The position numbers were made by a program, and so were the translations under genes. A stretch of 28,286 nt of DNA from a virus, in IMG/VR virus record IMGVR_UViG_3300031933_000154, positions 1 to 28,286 of that record. The stretch is one strand, 5' to 3'. The notes beneath the pieces were generated by a model. The model had not been told where the DNA came from, did no database searches, and saw only the letters and a list, made by a program, of their open reading frames with translations. Positions within the stretch are counted from its first letter, which is position 1; each line of letters opens with the position of its first letter. This document shows positions 11,841 through 20,733 of this stretch, in pieces.

Positions 11841-12842
11841 TTATAATTGTATTGTTTCTGTTATTGGAGAATAGCCAATAGCTTCACCATTATATTCAAT
11901 TCTAATCCTATAATTATTCCCTGCTTCTCTTCTATTAAGGTCGGTTGTTATTGAATGTGTTATATAAGAGTTTGGTGAAATTGAAACATTAAAATATCCA
12001 CTTTCTAAAACTCCTTCAGGGCCGTAATCTTCCCAAGTAAACTGTTCAACTCTGGTCGTATCACTTGTATTATTTAGTTTAAATTCCCAATGTATTGATG
12101 CGTTTTCATATGTTTTTCCTGGTCTAACATCAACTGTTGCTGGTGAATGTGTTACCGTAGTTGTTGAAAAAGGAATGGGTAAAACATTAACAGTAACGGT
12201 CACACTTCCATCTTCAATTGGATTTCGCTTAGTCCAATCGTGAGTAATGGAAGAACGAGTATAATAATAAGGTTGAATATTGATTACTTCATTTGTTCTA
12301 AAAATGTAATTTATATTTTTTGTTAGTGGAAAATTTGATAATATATACTCTGTAATACTGCCATCTTCCACACCATCAATGACCAATCCAACGCCAAGAA
12401 GACTATCACCAGCACTATTTTTATAAACATGATGATTTCCATTTTCATCTAACGGGGACATTTCACCAATTTGCATTGTCACTAATATAGTTGTATTAGT
12501 GTTTTTTTCACCTTCAATTGTTTTATTTTGTTGATGTTCATATATGTAAGTAGGGGGTTTAGCCTCGTGATTATACAAACAGAAATCTCCTATACTAAAT
12601 GGGGAAACCCCATTTGGCTTAAATAAAGCCCATTGATTAACATTAGGAGAAGAGCAAAGAATTGTTGCCTTGAGACTACCTTCACCTAAGACATTCCCGA
12701 TTAAACTAAAGGGCAAAACCTCAGCATCTACTTTCATTGCATCTACCTTGGTAACAAGTGAGGGTAATTCGTAATTTGCAATAAAGTAATCTGCATCCCT
12801 CAGTGTTTTTAAGGGGTCGATTGTTATTGATTTAACCGCCAT
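11841..12842 (-). CDS. Putative receptor-binding or tail appendage protein (333 aa)
   Basis: It is encoded after the long fibre gene at the end of the tail module, where receptor-binding and accessory tail proteins usually lie. It has no signal peptide, is beta-rich throughout, and its C-terminal part (about 215-333, VTVTVNVLPIPFS..., then WEFKLNNTSDTTRVEQF) looks like one or two immunoglobulin-like sandwiches. The gene is clearly more AT-rich than the head and tail genes around it, which points to recent exchange, as is common for host-range genes. Function is inferred from position and fold pattern only. Confidence 0.5.
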   Translation of the reverse strand: MAVKSITIDPLKTLRDADYFIANYELPSLVTKVDAMKVDAEVLPFSLIGNVLGEGSLKATILCSSPNVNQWALFKPNGVSPFSIGDFCLYNHEAKPPTYIYEHQQNKTIEGEKNTNTTILVTMQIGEMSPLDENGNHHVYKNSAGDSLLGVGLVIDGVEDGSITEYILSNFPLTKNINYIFRTNEVINIQPYYYTRSSITHDWTKRNPIEDGSVTVTVNVLPIPFSTTTVTHSPATVDVRPGKTYENASIHWEFKLNNTSDTTRVEQFTWEDYGPEGVLESGYFNVSISPNSYITHSITTDLNRREAGNNYRIRIEYNGEAIGYSPITETIQL

Positions 12843-12843
12843 A

Positions 12844-13068
12844 TCACTCTCCTTTTACTCTTTTAGAATTATTCTTTTCATAGTAGTCATCCAGAATTTT
12901 ATCTGTGTCAGCGTAGGCGACAACGTTATCGAAAGGGCCGCCATTCACTGTCATAACATCGATAGGCTCTCCGTGAAACATTATCTCTTTATCGGTCAAT
13001 AATTCAACCGACCCTTTGTTATCCATTTCGATAACTTCAATTTGGCCTTTACATACTATTATCTTCAT
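12844..13068 (-). CDS. Hypothetical small protein in tail module (74 aa)
   Basis: Begins MKIIVCKGQIEVIEMDNKGSV, likely beta strands, and ends in a charged helix (YYEKNNSKRVKGE). Its start overlaps the fibre-gene stop as ATGA, and its own stop is one base before the next start, so it is coupled to both tail genes. It may be a fibre-assembly factor or minor tail protein. No family is recognised. Confidence 0.55.
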   Translation of the reverse strand: MKIIVCKGQIEVIEMDNKGSVELLTDKEIMFHGEPIDVMTVNGGPFDNVVAYADTDKILDDYYEKNNSKRVKGE

Positions 13069-16000
13069 ATCAATTTACTTTTTTTTTCAAGTTCCTGAAT
13101 CCGTTTACTTTGATCTTGTATTATTGCGTATAACTCCTGAATGCCTTTTGTTGCTACCGTTGCTGCATACTCGCTGTAATTGATAGATAGATAGCTGTCT
13201 TTTCCTTCCTTACCTGATACGAATTGAGGGAACTGCTTTTGCAAATCCTGAGCGAGTAGTCCTGTTCTTACCTTCTTATCCTCGTTGTCGTTACGTGTGT
13301 AGTCGTATATTGTGAGGGCGTTGATTTTTTCAAGGGTACTTTCGGTTGGATTGATAATGTCTTTCAGGCGTGCATCGGAGTAGGCGGTTACTTCGCCGGA
13401 GGCAAGGATGTTGCCGTTGACATCGAGTGCTTCGGTGGGGGATAAATTGTCACCGACTCTTAATCCTGTGTTATTTATTCTTGCTTTATATACACCATTT
13501 AAATAAAAATCAATTTTTTCCTTCCACAAAAATACCGCCGCGCGAGTTGCATTGTCAGCTAGATTACGTATACTAATACCTGTAAAATGAGAATCACTAT
13601 CTGAATTTATTTGTAAAATATTATTATTACCTAATTTAATATTCCCGTTAACGTCTAATGCTTCAGTAGGTGATAAATTGTCACCGACTCTTAATCCTGT
13701 GTTATTTATTCTTGCTTTATATACACCATTTAAATAAAAATCAATTTTTTCCTTCCACAAAAATACCGCCGCGCGAGTTGCATTGTCAGCTAGATTACGT
13801 ATACTAATACCTGTAAAATGAGAATCACTATCTGAATTTATTTGTAAAATATTATTATTACCTAATTTAATATTCCCGTTAACGTCTAATGCTTCAGTAG
13901 GTGAAGTTGATTTTCCAACAGACAACCAACCACTTGTATAGTCGTTTGCATCGGAACGTAAAAACTGACTACCCTGTAACCCATCTAATTTATCACTGTC
14001 GTCACTATAACCACTCCTTAACTTTCCCCACGCAATCCCTGAATAATACCCTGCGTAATATGATGATACAGTGCCCCCAGCTAAAGAACCTTCAATTGCA
14101 CCACCTTTAAAGACTGAATAATTTGTATCAGAATAATAACACATTAAAGGTGACGATTTTAGCATTAATTCAGAAGCTTGATAGCCGTCTAATTTATCAG
14201 AATCCGCAGCCTTAGCCGTCTTCCCCAGATAATTCAACCCAACCCAACTCTCCGTAGCAATGTTATCTCCACCTATTTTCCAGCGATTGTCTGTTCCGTA
14301 AAGCAACGAACTCACTACACTCGTGCCGTCATACACATCAATACCGCTTGCGACAGTTGCAGCATCCTGTGTTCGATTTAATTGCAGACGTGCGTCATCT
14401 ACTGTGATAACATCTGCTACCCAATGATTTACAGTGCCGTGAATTATTAAATCATTGACTATAAAATCCTGATCACTTGCTCCTCCTTTTACGTGATAGT
14501 TATTGCCTACCCATGTCTGAGTTGCATATCCCTGAGAAGCATGGTCTCCCCACCCGTATGCAGTCTGGCCGTTATTTATCCTGCTGTCGTTGCCTTGTGC
14601 CACTGTGCCGGAGGCTGTGCCGAAGTTTTTATTAAAGGCTGTGTTTTTTGTGAACTTCGCTTCAAATTGGCCGGTCGCCCAACTCTCCGTTGCTACTGCA
14701 TTGCCTCCTTTTTCAAGCAATCCGGTGAAATTCCAATCTCCGGAGGGATTGTAATTGGCTGTTTCATCAAATCCCTGACCAACTGAACCATCTATCTTTA
14801 ATACACCGTTGTCGTTGATAAGGCCAGTGCCTACGGGTATGGCTTCGAAAATTGAGGGTAAATTCAAACCTGCGGAAGCAAAAGCTACAACATCGTAATT
14901 ACACACAAAAGGAAGCTTTGCGCGAATAAGAGGATTGCCTCCATTCTCTTCGTAAACGAACATATCAGAAAGTCGTTCAATCTCAGATATCTTATGCGTG
15001 TGCTCGAGAGGTGGATACAAAGACGGTTTATTTCTTACATTTTCCCAGGTCGGCAGTACTGTGCTACCTGATGCATTCAGCGTGTCGGAAGATATCTTAT
15101 TGTCGTTGTCGGGGTCTGCATTATAAGATATAACCACATTACTTACAATCGATTGTTCTTCATACTCAAGAATCTCTACAAAGTCGCCGGATACGGTATT
15201 CTCATATAAATCCCAGGTACCTGTTTTGGCCCAAAAGTTTGCTTGATATAAACCCTGATTTTCTACATAGATAGTATTCAGGCGATGGAATGAATGTTTC
15301 AATTGACCTGAAAGAATCTGCCTGGTCTTTCTGTTGTTGGAAGCGACGGTGCGAAGCAGTATTTCAGAAAGGTCATAATTCTGAGTATCATTAATATGCC
15401 TCCATTCGGCAATAATCGTCCCGTCCGAAGCCCTTTTGGCAGCAGGGAACATTCGTTCTCGGTTAGGTAGGTCAGGAGCACCTGCAACGAACTCTTCTTC
15501 CAGTTCGTTAATCACATGGTCTGCGAGTTTGAGGTCGTAGTTAACGAAGGCAGGGACCGAGATACTATCATTCTCAATGTTTGGGAAAACATTGATTTCA
15601 TTTACAACAAAAGTAACAGGCTCGCTGTACATATCGACAGGCTTGTACCAATCGATTCTTAAGTTTCCGGTTATAGGTATTTCAGAGAAAATGAAATTGT
15701 GTTCAATAACCGTATCGCGAACGAACGTGACATCGAAGTAGTATTCTGAAACGGCAGAGCTCCATCCATTTTCAGTAAGATAATAAGTAGTTGTGCCGTC
15801 GCTGATGGATATGGTTATCTGAGAAAAAAGCTGATTGATAAGAACACCGTCTGAGCGCTTATCGAATACCGCCTTAAGACTGTGCCTTAATCTTGTTTCT
15901 TCGGTGGATGCCTCTACAGGTACACTCATATAAGCAGCAATGCCCGGTGTGGAACTGTCGCCTCCAAACAGGATATTGATAACATCAGAGCCGGCACCTG

Positions 16001-16904
16001 ACTGGAATGATGTATGCTCAGTAACCGGATGGAAATAAATCAGCGGTTGATTCTTTCCGAGGTCTTCAGGAAGAATATTATCACGCCTGTATAACTTATT
16101 CGATAACTTGATGTGATGAATCCTACTGTCTATCTTCCGAGAAAGATAACCAACAGGCCAAGCACCATACTCCACATCAATAGTGTACTTGCTGAAGTGT
16201 GTATTCCCGGAACGGATATCAACAGGTCGAAGCAATACCCAATCTGATTCTATCTGAGTAATGTATGTATCTTCGGGGCCGTAGGAATGCAGTAAGCAAT
16301 TGATAACTTCATAACACTTCTTAGGGCCTTTGTCATCATAGAATATATCACAATTGGAATATGAATTTTCCAAAGCAGGCATCATTACGCCGTCAATATC
16401 TACACTGATATCGATGTAATTGACAAGCGGAAGTGTAAGACCTGTCTTTGAAAGGATGTGCGAGATAATATCAATATCTTTGTGAAAACCTTTAAGATCG
16501 AAATCGGCTTTTTTTAGCAAGCCAAGTCCATCGACCGCCGACAATTCGATATCGAAAGGCGGATAAATGTAAGGATCTTCGTACTGCTCCGGAACCAGGA
16601 ACCCTGAAAACAGTGTAATTAGATTTTGCACACCGTATTCGATTGCCACTTCAACCTTAAAGTGACGCGGATCTTCGGAGAAGAGAGAAATCATTCCATC
16701 CACTTCGTCGGTTTCGATAGAGAAGTTAAGCGCCGAACCGATAAAATGTTCGTTGTTGCTCTTCTCAATAGTCGGCGGGTTGTTGCCCATCTTTAATTCC
16801 ACAGGCGTATTAGTTTCCAAAACACCATTTTCAGAAATCAGGACAAACCCATAACGACTATATTTATCGCGAAAAGGAATTCTATATACCGGACCGTAAC
16901 TCAT
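13065..16904 (-). CDS. Tail tip/fibre protein with C-terminal S74 chaperone domain (1279 aa)
   Basis: The N-terminal 500 or so residues look like a distal tail or baseplate protein: it follows the tape measure gene and has the pattern YRIPFRDKYSRYG, then PFDIELSAVDGLGLLKKADF. A shaft follows with fibre-type motifs (NNGQTAYGWGDHASQGYAT, DSDKLDGYQASE) and then three SPTEALDVNGNI modules, two of them part of a perfect 77-residue duplication. The last 110 residues are an S74 intramolecular chaperone (AYSDARLKDIINP, with the usual catalytic S and K), which trims itself off after fibre folding, followed by a coiled coil. The fused tail tip plus fibre is long for one polypeptide. Confidence 0.8.
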   Translation of the reverse strand: MSYGPVYRIPFRDKYSRYGFVLISENGVLETNTPVELKMGNNPPTIEKSNNEHFIGSALNFSIETDEVDGMISLFSEDPRHFKVEVAIEYGVQNLITLFSGFLVPEQYEDPYIYPPFDIELSAVDGLGLLKKADFDLKGFHKDIDIISHILSKTGLTLPLVNYIDISVDIDGVMMPALENSYSNCDIFYDDKGPKKCYEVINCLLHSYGPEDTYITQIESDWVLLRPVDIRSGNTHFSKYTIDVEYGAWPVGYLSRKIDSRIHHIKLSNKLYRRDNILPEDLGKNQPLIYFHPVTEHTSFQSGAGSDVINILFGGDSSTPGIAAYMSVPVEASTEETRLRHSLKAVFDKRSDGVLINQLFSQITISISDGTTTYYLTENGWSSAVSEYYFDVTFVRDTVIEHNFIFSEIPITGNLRIDWYKPVDMYSEPVTFVVNEINVFPNIENDSISVPAFVNYDLKLADHVINELEEEFVAGAPDLPNRERMFPAAKRASDGTIIAEWRHINDTQNYDLSEILLRTVASNNRKTRQILSGQLKHSFHRLNTIYVENQGLYQANFWAKTGTWDLYENTVSGDFVEILEYEEQSIVSNVVISYNADPDNDNKISSDTLNASGSTVLPTWENVRNKPSLYPPLEHTHKISEIERLSDMFVYEENGGNPLIRAKLPFVCNYDVVAFASAGLNLPSIFEAIPVGTGLINDNGVLKIDGSVGQGFDETANYNPSGDWNFTGLLEKGGNAVATESWATGQFEAKFTKNTAFNKNFGTASGTVAQGNDSRINNGQTAYGWGDHASQGYATQTWVGNNYHVKGGASDQDFIVNDLIIHGTVNHWVADVITVDDARLQLNRTQDAATVASGIDVYDGTSVVSSLLYGTDNRWKIGGDNIATESWVGLNYLGKTAKAADSDKLDGYQASELMLKSSPLMCYYSDTNYSVFKGGAIEGSLAGGTVSSYYAGYYSGIAWGKLRSGYSDDSDKLDGLQGSQFLRSDANDYTSGWLSVGKSTSPTEALDVNGNIKLGNNNILQINSDSDSHFTGISIRNLADNATRAAVFLWKEKIDFYLNGVYKARINNTGLRVGDNLSPTEALDVNGNIKLGNNNILQINSDSDSHFTGISIRNLADNATRAAVFLWKEKIDFYLNGVYKARINNTGLRVGDNLSPTEALDVNGNILASGEVTAYSDARLKDIINPTESTLEKINALTIYDYTRNDNEDKKVRTGLLAQDLQKQFPQFVSGKEGKDSYLSINYSEYAATVATKGIQELYAIIQDQSKRIQELEKKSKLI
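13441..13902 (-). repeat. Perfect 231-bp in-frame tandem duplication in the fibre gene
   Basis: Copy 1 (13441-13671) and copy 2 (13672-13902) appear identical base for base. The unit is 77 codons, so the frame is kept. It encodes one LSPTEALDVNGNIKLGNNN module plus about 55 further shaft residues. A third, diverged start of the same module lies at about 13395-13440. Identity at synonymous sites shows the duplication is very recent. Confidence 0.9.
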
Positions 16905-16907
16905 ATC

Positions 16908-18683
16908 TTAAGTTCTTACATTTTTTCTCTGATTCTCAGTATCGATAACGGCAACTAATTCTCTGCCCTGCCCTTTAAGCGTACCACTTACATTAACATT
17001 AATTGGCTTCGCCTCGGCTCTTTGAGTTGTTCCGCGAACATCTACTGTACTGGATGTATTACCATATCCTCCCGAAGAAGAAGGAGTGGCACCCGAAGAA
17101 GCTCCACTGGCAGCACTCTTTAAGCTTGACTTAACAGCAGTACCAAGGGCCACAAGTGCAACACCGGCGGCAATGGCAGCAATAGGGTTAAGAGATTGCA
17201 ATGCCCGTTTAATTCCTTCAACAGCCACACCGGTAGCAATAGCCGTCTTACCTACATTAATGGCAAGGTCGGCAAGTGTACCCATCACGAAATTTCCGAA
17301 ATCGGCAAGTGAGCCGGAACCGGCAAGCATAGCCCCGAAGCTTTCAGCGAAACCAACAACCAGGTCGGTCATTGTTGCATTAATCATTTCAGAGAGATTA
17401 TCAAATATGGCACGCACCTGTCCGGCACTCTCTTCGAGCAAACTGGTATCAATAGCAGGCATGGGGGCAAGTGACATGGTATCAATAGAACCGGTATCCA
17501 CCGAAGTACCTGTGGCGGTCATCATACCGGCAGCCTTAATCTGGTCGTACATGGCCATCTCTGTTTCGCGGATTGCCTGTTGCTGTCGTTCGTACTCCCT
17601 GTTGAGGCTTACCATTTCAGAAATCATTGTTCGCTTCATTTTAAGCGACTGCATCTCTAATTGATTCACCTTTGCTTTTGCTTCAGCCAGTTCGCGGTCA
17701 TCTTCCCGAAGATTGTTTCCGAGTGCTTTCTGCTCTTCAACTATTTTAGCCCGTTCACGGGCAATGCGTAGTTCATCCTGTAATCGCGCCTGCTCTATGT
17801 TCATTGCCTGTTGCAACGCCCTTCGGCTTTCTTCCACATCCTTATCGCGCAACTCCTTAGAGCGTGCCCTGAAATACTCAATCTGCTTCTGCCTTTCAGA
17901 ATTAACTTCGATAAGTTTTATCTCTTCATCTTCGAGCTCCTGCAAGCGTTTACGAAGATTACTTGCTGCTTTGCCTTCCTCCTTAATTTCCTTAGCAACA
18001 CCCTTAATGCTGTCACCCACTTTTTTCTGTTGCTCAGGAGTGAGACCGGTACCAAGCTGGGTCATAGCCCCAGCAAAATCGGCGGCGGCTTCTTTGGCAG
18101 TACCGTCGAAAATACCTTTAACAATATTCCAGGCACTTTGAATAAGCTTAGGAACAGCGGCAATGCGGTTGACGAATTGCGATTTAATGAACTCCCACAA
18201 ATCTTTAACCGTCTGCTTTGGGTTTGTGAAGGCATCAACAATAGACTTACCCAATGCCGAAGCCCTGTCAACGATAACAGAGAACACGGCACCGATGGCA
18301 TCCATGGCGCGCTTAAGCATATCGGAACCCTCTTTAGTGCGCGTGAAGTAAGACATTAGAGAACCGAGCGCAACGATAAGCGCCCCTATACCAGTAGATA
18401 CAAGGGCAACTTTAAGAATCTTAAGTGCTTTGGTAAGGACACCTGAACCAGTGGCGGCACCTGTCATGCCTGCCTTCATGGCTCCGAGTCCTGCGGTGAA
18501 TGTTTGTGTTTGTGCGGTAATGGCATCGACATTGACACCGAATGCCTGGGCGAATTGCGAGAATGCGGAAGAACCTTTCTTTTTGAAATCCTGAACCGCA
18601 CGGTCGCCCTCCTTCATTCCCTTCTTGAACTTAGAGGTATCTGCACCAAAGCGGACTTTCAGATTTGTAATGACGTTGCTCAT
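16908..18683 (-). CDS. Tape measure protein (591 aa)
   Basis: Sets tail length and is ejected ahead of the DNA. It begins MSNVITNLKVRFGADTSKFKKGMKEGDRAV, the standard tape-measure opening. A hydrophobic segment at about 90-113 (VSTGIGALIVALGSLMSYF) and a second region near 460-530 (NPIAAIAAGVALVALGTAV) would insert in the host membrane. A long charged coiled coil occupies about 225-375. By the usual ratio of about 1.5 angstrom per residue the tail would be near 90 nm. It is coupled to the chaperone gene by ATGA (18680-18683). Confidence 0.9.
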   Translation of the reverse strand: MSNVITNLKVRFGADTSKFKKGMKEGDRAVQDFKKKGSSAFSQFAQAFGVNVDAITAQTQTFTAGLGAMKAGMTGAATGSGVLTKALKILKVALVSTGIGALIVALGSLMSYFTRTKEGSDMLKRAMDAIGAVFSVIVDRASALGKSIVDAFTNPKQTVKDLWEFIKSQFVNRIAAVPKLIQSAWNIVKGIFDGTAKEAAADFAGAMTQLGTGLTPEQQKKVGDSIKGVAKEIKEEGKAASNLRKRLQELEDEEIKLIEVNSERQKQIEYFRARSKELRDKDVEESRRALQQAMNIEQARLQDELRIARERAKIVEEQKALGNNLREDDRELAEAKAKVNQLEMQSLKMKRTMISEMVSLNREYERQQQAIRETEMAMYDQIKAAGMMTATGTSVDTGSIDTMSLAPMPAIDTSLLEESAGQVRAIFDNLSEMINATMTDLVVGFAESFGAMLAGSGSLADFGNFVMGTLADLAINVGKTAIATGVAVEGIKRALQSLNPIAAIAAGVALVALGTAVKSSLKSAASGASSGATPSSSGGYGNTSSTVDVRGTTQRAEAKPINVNVSGTLKGQGRELVAVIDTENQRKNVRT

Positions 18684-19374
18684 TGCTTAAAGGATTTCAA
18701 AAGGTTCGTTAATCTTGCCGCCTGCTGTTCTTCCGTAACTACTTCGCGCGGCTTGTGAGGTTTGTTCTGTTCTTCATCCCATGGGAATTTCCAAAGGTCT
18801 GAAGGTTCTTTTATCCGGTCCTTTCTGTTCACCTGAATATTGAATAGTTCGATAGTCTGAAGCCTGATGAGTTCTGCCCGTTCTCTGCGGTTCATTTCCT
18901 GCTCTTTGCGAAAACCATGAAGCTTTAGGAAGAAATCGCGAAGCCTCATTTTTCCGAACTCCACAGGCGACAGGTTGAGAACACCAAATGCCAGTGCTTC
19001 AAAGTATTCTATTCGGAATGCTTCCGTGTTGTGAACATCTTTATCAGGCTCTTTTTTTTTGTCTGATATTCCTGAGGTATCTGAGCATATACCTGCTTAC
19101 TGTATATCTCAAAGAATACACCTACCAAGATGGGATTGAGTCGCTTCGAAATATCCTTAATGCTCAGGTTGAATTTATTCCCGTCAGCTTCTTCCCCTTC
19201 TTTGATGCAAGCCCATATAAGCACTTTCACTTCATTGATACGAAAGCCTTTAATATCATCGAGAGCCGCAAGATCTGACCTGCCTGTCAAATCGCAGAAT
19301 GTGACAAAGGAATCCCAGTTCGCCTCAATTCTGAATTTCTGACCGTTTGGAAAATGTAAATAATCTGGTGTCAT
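18680..19374 (-). CDS. Tail assembly chaperone GT, made by -1 frameshift (about 231 aa)
   Basis: The short frame at 19009-19374 (G) can shift back one base on an A-run at 19052-19060. Past that point the -1 frame is open without interruption to the stop at 18680. It encodes EPDKDVHNTEAFRIEYFEALAFG and then NLSPVEFGKMRLRDFFLKLHGFR, a sequence typical of phage tail chaperone C-termini. No ATG lies at the start of this second frame: its first possible start is a GTG at 18964, in the middle of the conserved part. The fusion has 108 residues of G plus 123 residues of T. It bridges tape measure and tail tube during assembly. Confidence 0.75.
19009..19374 (-). CDS. Tail assembly chaperone G (121 aa)
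   Basis: The unshifted product of the G/GT pair. It begins MTPDYLHFPNGQKFRIEANWDSF and has a helical body (FCDLTGRSDLAALDDIKGF, VKVLIWACIKEGEEADG, KDISKRLNPILVGVFFEIYSKQVY). The open frame reaches 19461, but ATG 19374 is preferred: the leader AACACAACACAACC lies directly before it, as before the gene at 11636, and the upstream extension would cross the terminator hairpin. Position between tail tube and tape measure is diagnostic for this chaperone pair. Confidence 0.75.
   Translation of the reverse strand: MTPDYLHFPNGQKFRIEANWDSFVTFCDLTGRSDLAALDDIKGFRINEVKVLIWACIKEGEEADGNKFNLSIKDISKRLNPILVGVFFEIYSKQVYAQIPQEYQTKKKSLIKMFTTRKHSE
19051..19060 (-). other. Slippery site A AAA AAG for -1 frameshift
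   Basis: On the minus strand nine A are followed by G: in the G frame they read ACA AAA AAA AAG AGC. The last seven bases (19051-19057) form the A AAA AAG heptamer known to support efficient -1 slippage in bacteria. The new frame continues GAG CCT GAT AAA. I did not work out a downstream stimulatory structure. Confidence 0.7.
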
Positions 19375-19397
19375 GGTTGTGTTGTGTTGAAAGATTG

Positions 19398-19434
19398 AAA
19401 AAAAGATTCCACCGACCCCGGTAGCTGAGGCCGG
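19398..19434 (-). terminator. Terminator-like hairpin after the tail tube gene
   Basis: CCGACCCC (19412-19419) pairs with GAGGCCGG (19427-19434) with two wobble pairs, loop of seven. On the minus strand a run of seven T follows after 7 bases. It lies between the tail tube gene and chaperone G, where partial termination would keep tube protein in excess over the minor tail proteins. Confidence 0.5.
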
Positions 19435-19447
19435 CAGAATATTGATA

Positions 19448-19888
19448 TTATACTCCGGCAACTACAGTATCAGGAGTGAAAGCCTCTACACCACGGAAGT
19501 TGACAGAATAAGTGGCTTCGTTCTCACTGTCTGAATTTTCACTGTAACCGGTAACAATTACCTTCCCTTTAAGAACAGCGTCACCATCCTGGTCACCTCC
19601 GTAAATAAAGTTCAACTCACCTCCGGCGGTTGCAAGGGAAATGATGTCTGCTTTAGTCAGTTCATCTCCCGTGTCTCCATCTTCGGCAAGCATGACCAAG
19701 CCTTCAGCAGAAAACTCATAACCATAACCGGTTACTTTAGCTTTCTTGAACCCCTTGTCGACTTTGGTGATTGACTCTTTAACCTCAGGAGTAATATTGA
19801 AAGTATTGGCAGTAGTCCCTGCCAGGTACTTTTCGACTCCGGCATCATCGATGCGGAATAAGATGTTGTATCCAAATGCGGTTTTCAT
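19448..19888 (-). CDS. Major tail tube protein (146 aa)
   Basis: Forms the stacked rings of the tail tube. The acidic, beta-rich sequence (FGYNILFRIDDAGVEKYLAGTTANTFNITPEV, then KAKVTGYGYEFSAEGLVML, then a strand-rich end AVLKGKVIVTGYSENSDSENEATYSVNFRGVEAF) fits TP901-1/lambda-type tube proteins. Its place between the tail terminator-type gene and the G/GT chaperones, and the hairpin downstream, support this. Start ATG 19888 follows the preceding stop by 3 bases. Confidence 0.8.
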   Translation of the reverse strand: MKTAFGYNILFRIDDAGVEKYLAGTTANTFNITPEVKESITKVDKGFKKAKVTGYGYEFSAEGLVMLAEDGDTGDELTKADIISLATAGGELNFIYGGDQDGDAVLKGKVIVTGYSENSDSENEATYSVNFRGVEAFTPDTVVAGV

Positions 19889-19891
19889 GGC

Positions 19892-20254
19892 TTACAAGTT
19901 TTTGGTGTTAAATGTGAATTGCAGTTCGCTGAAATATGCGTTATCCTCCGGATCGTAATCGATGTTAATCTCTCCGGTGTGGAGCTTTTTAAAAGTGGTG
20001 CCGGAAATGGTTGACCCGGCTATATCGTTAAGCGCACTCACAACCTGATTGGAAAGTGTGAGCGTCTGTTCGTAAGTGCGACTGATAACAGAAAGCATAC
20101 CTGAACCCTCATAACCCACAACTCCCCGCTTGGTGCGGACAGGGTTGTGACGTTCACCAACTACGCACACAGGTAGTGTTTCGGACAAATCAGCATTGAG
20201 CGAGTAGGCCGGAACAATAGGATTGATGGTTGCTATGAGTGCTTCAATTATCAT
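19892..20254 (-). CDS. Tail terminator/completion protein, DUF3168-like (120 aa)
   Basis: With ATG 20254 the protein begins MIIEALIATINPIVPAYSLNADLSETLPVCVVGE and ends with a strand-rich C-terminus (GEINIDYDPEDNAYFSELQFTFNTK). This helix-then-strands pattern, the size and the place just before the tail tube are those of gpU/gp17-like tail terminators. The start overlaps the previous stop as ATGA. The open frame upstream to 20344 lies inside that gene and is not used. Confidence 0.7.
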   Translation of the reverse strand: MIIEALIATINPIVPAYSLNADLSETLPVCVVGERHNPVRTKRGVVGYEGSGMLSVISRTYEQTLTLSNQVVSALNDIAGSTISGTTFKKLHTGEINIDYDPEDNAYFSELQFTFNTKNL

Positions 20255-20733
20255 CTGACTGCGTGTTTCTGTAAAAATTTCACGGTCTCCGCTTCGAGTT
20301 CGTTCTCGATAGTCTGCTGTACCTGGTCTTGTGTGGACTCCCAACTGCGCTCAACAAAGAATTTCGGGCGGATGCCGCCTTTCCAGTTGGATGAAACAGT
20401 GCGGCGACCACGCTGAAAACTGTGAGAAGCAGCCCTGTTATTGAGTGTTCCGTAGTTCTGCCAGTATGCTTTCATGTATGCCGACATGTGCTTGCCACCA
20501 CGAAAACCAACCGATATAGAAAGATTGCGACTTCCTCTTCCGGCTTTAACGCCAATGCCTTTGCGCGTTTCTCCCGTATCTTTAGGCGTGTTCTTTCTAA
20601 GCGTGCGGGTGAATATGCGGGCACCTTTTCGGAACGTGGAAACCATCGGTTTCTTGGCATACTTAGCCGGGAGCTTTTCGAAGATATCTTCGAGGCTTTC
20701 TGCTCCTGTGAATTCCAGTTCTGTAAATGCCAT
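20251..20733 (-). CDS. HK97 gp10-like head-tail connector/tail completion protein (160 aa)
   Basis: The basic central section (STFRKGARIFTRTLRKNTPKDTGETRKGIGVKAGRGSRN) with the PKDTGxTRKGI motif and the aromatic segment AYMKAYWQNYGTLN are characteristic of the HK97 gp10-like family, which joins the finished tail to the head. Its order (connector, closure, gp10, terminator, tube) is canonical. The start overlaps the previous gene by a single base (20733). Confidence 0.8.
   Translation of the reverse strand: MAFTELEFTGAESLEDIFEKLPAKYAKKPMVSTFRKGARIFTRTLRKNTPKDTGETRKGIGVKAGRGSRNLSISVGFRGGKHMSAYMKAYWQNYGTLNNRAASHSFQRGRRTVSSNWKGGIRPKFFVERSWESTQDQVQQTIENELEAETVKFLQKHAVR

Noticed and set aside
17086-18359. 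Long plus-strand ORFs opposite the tape measure gene
   Set aside because: They are shadows of a well-supported coding sequence, with Ser/Arg/Leu-rich composition typical of antisense frames.
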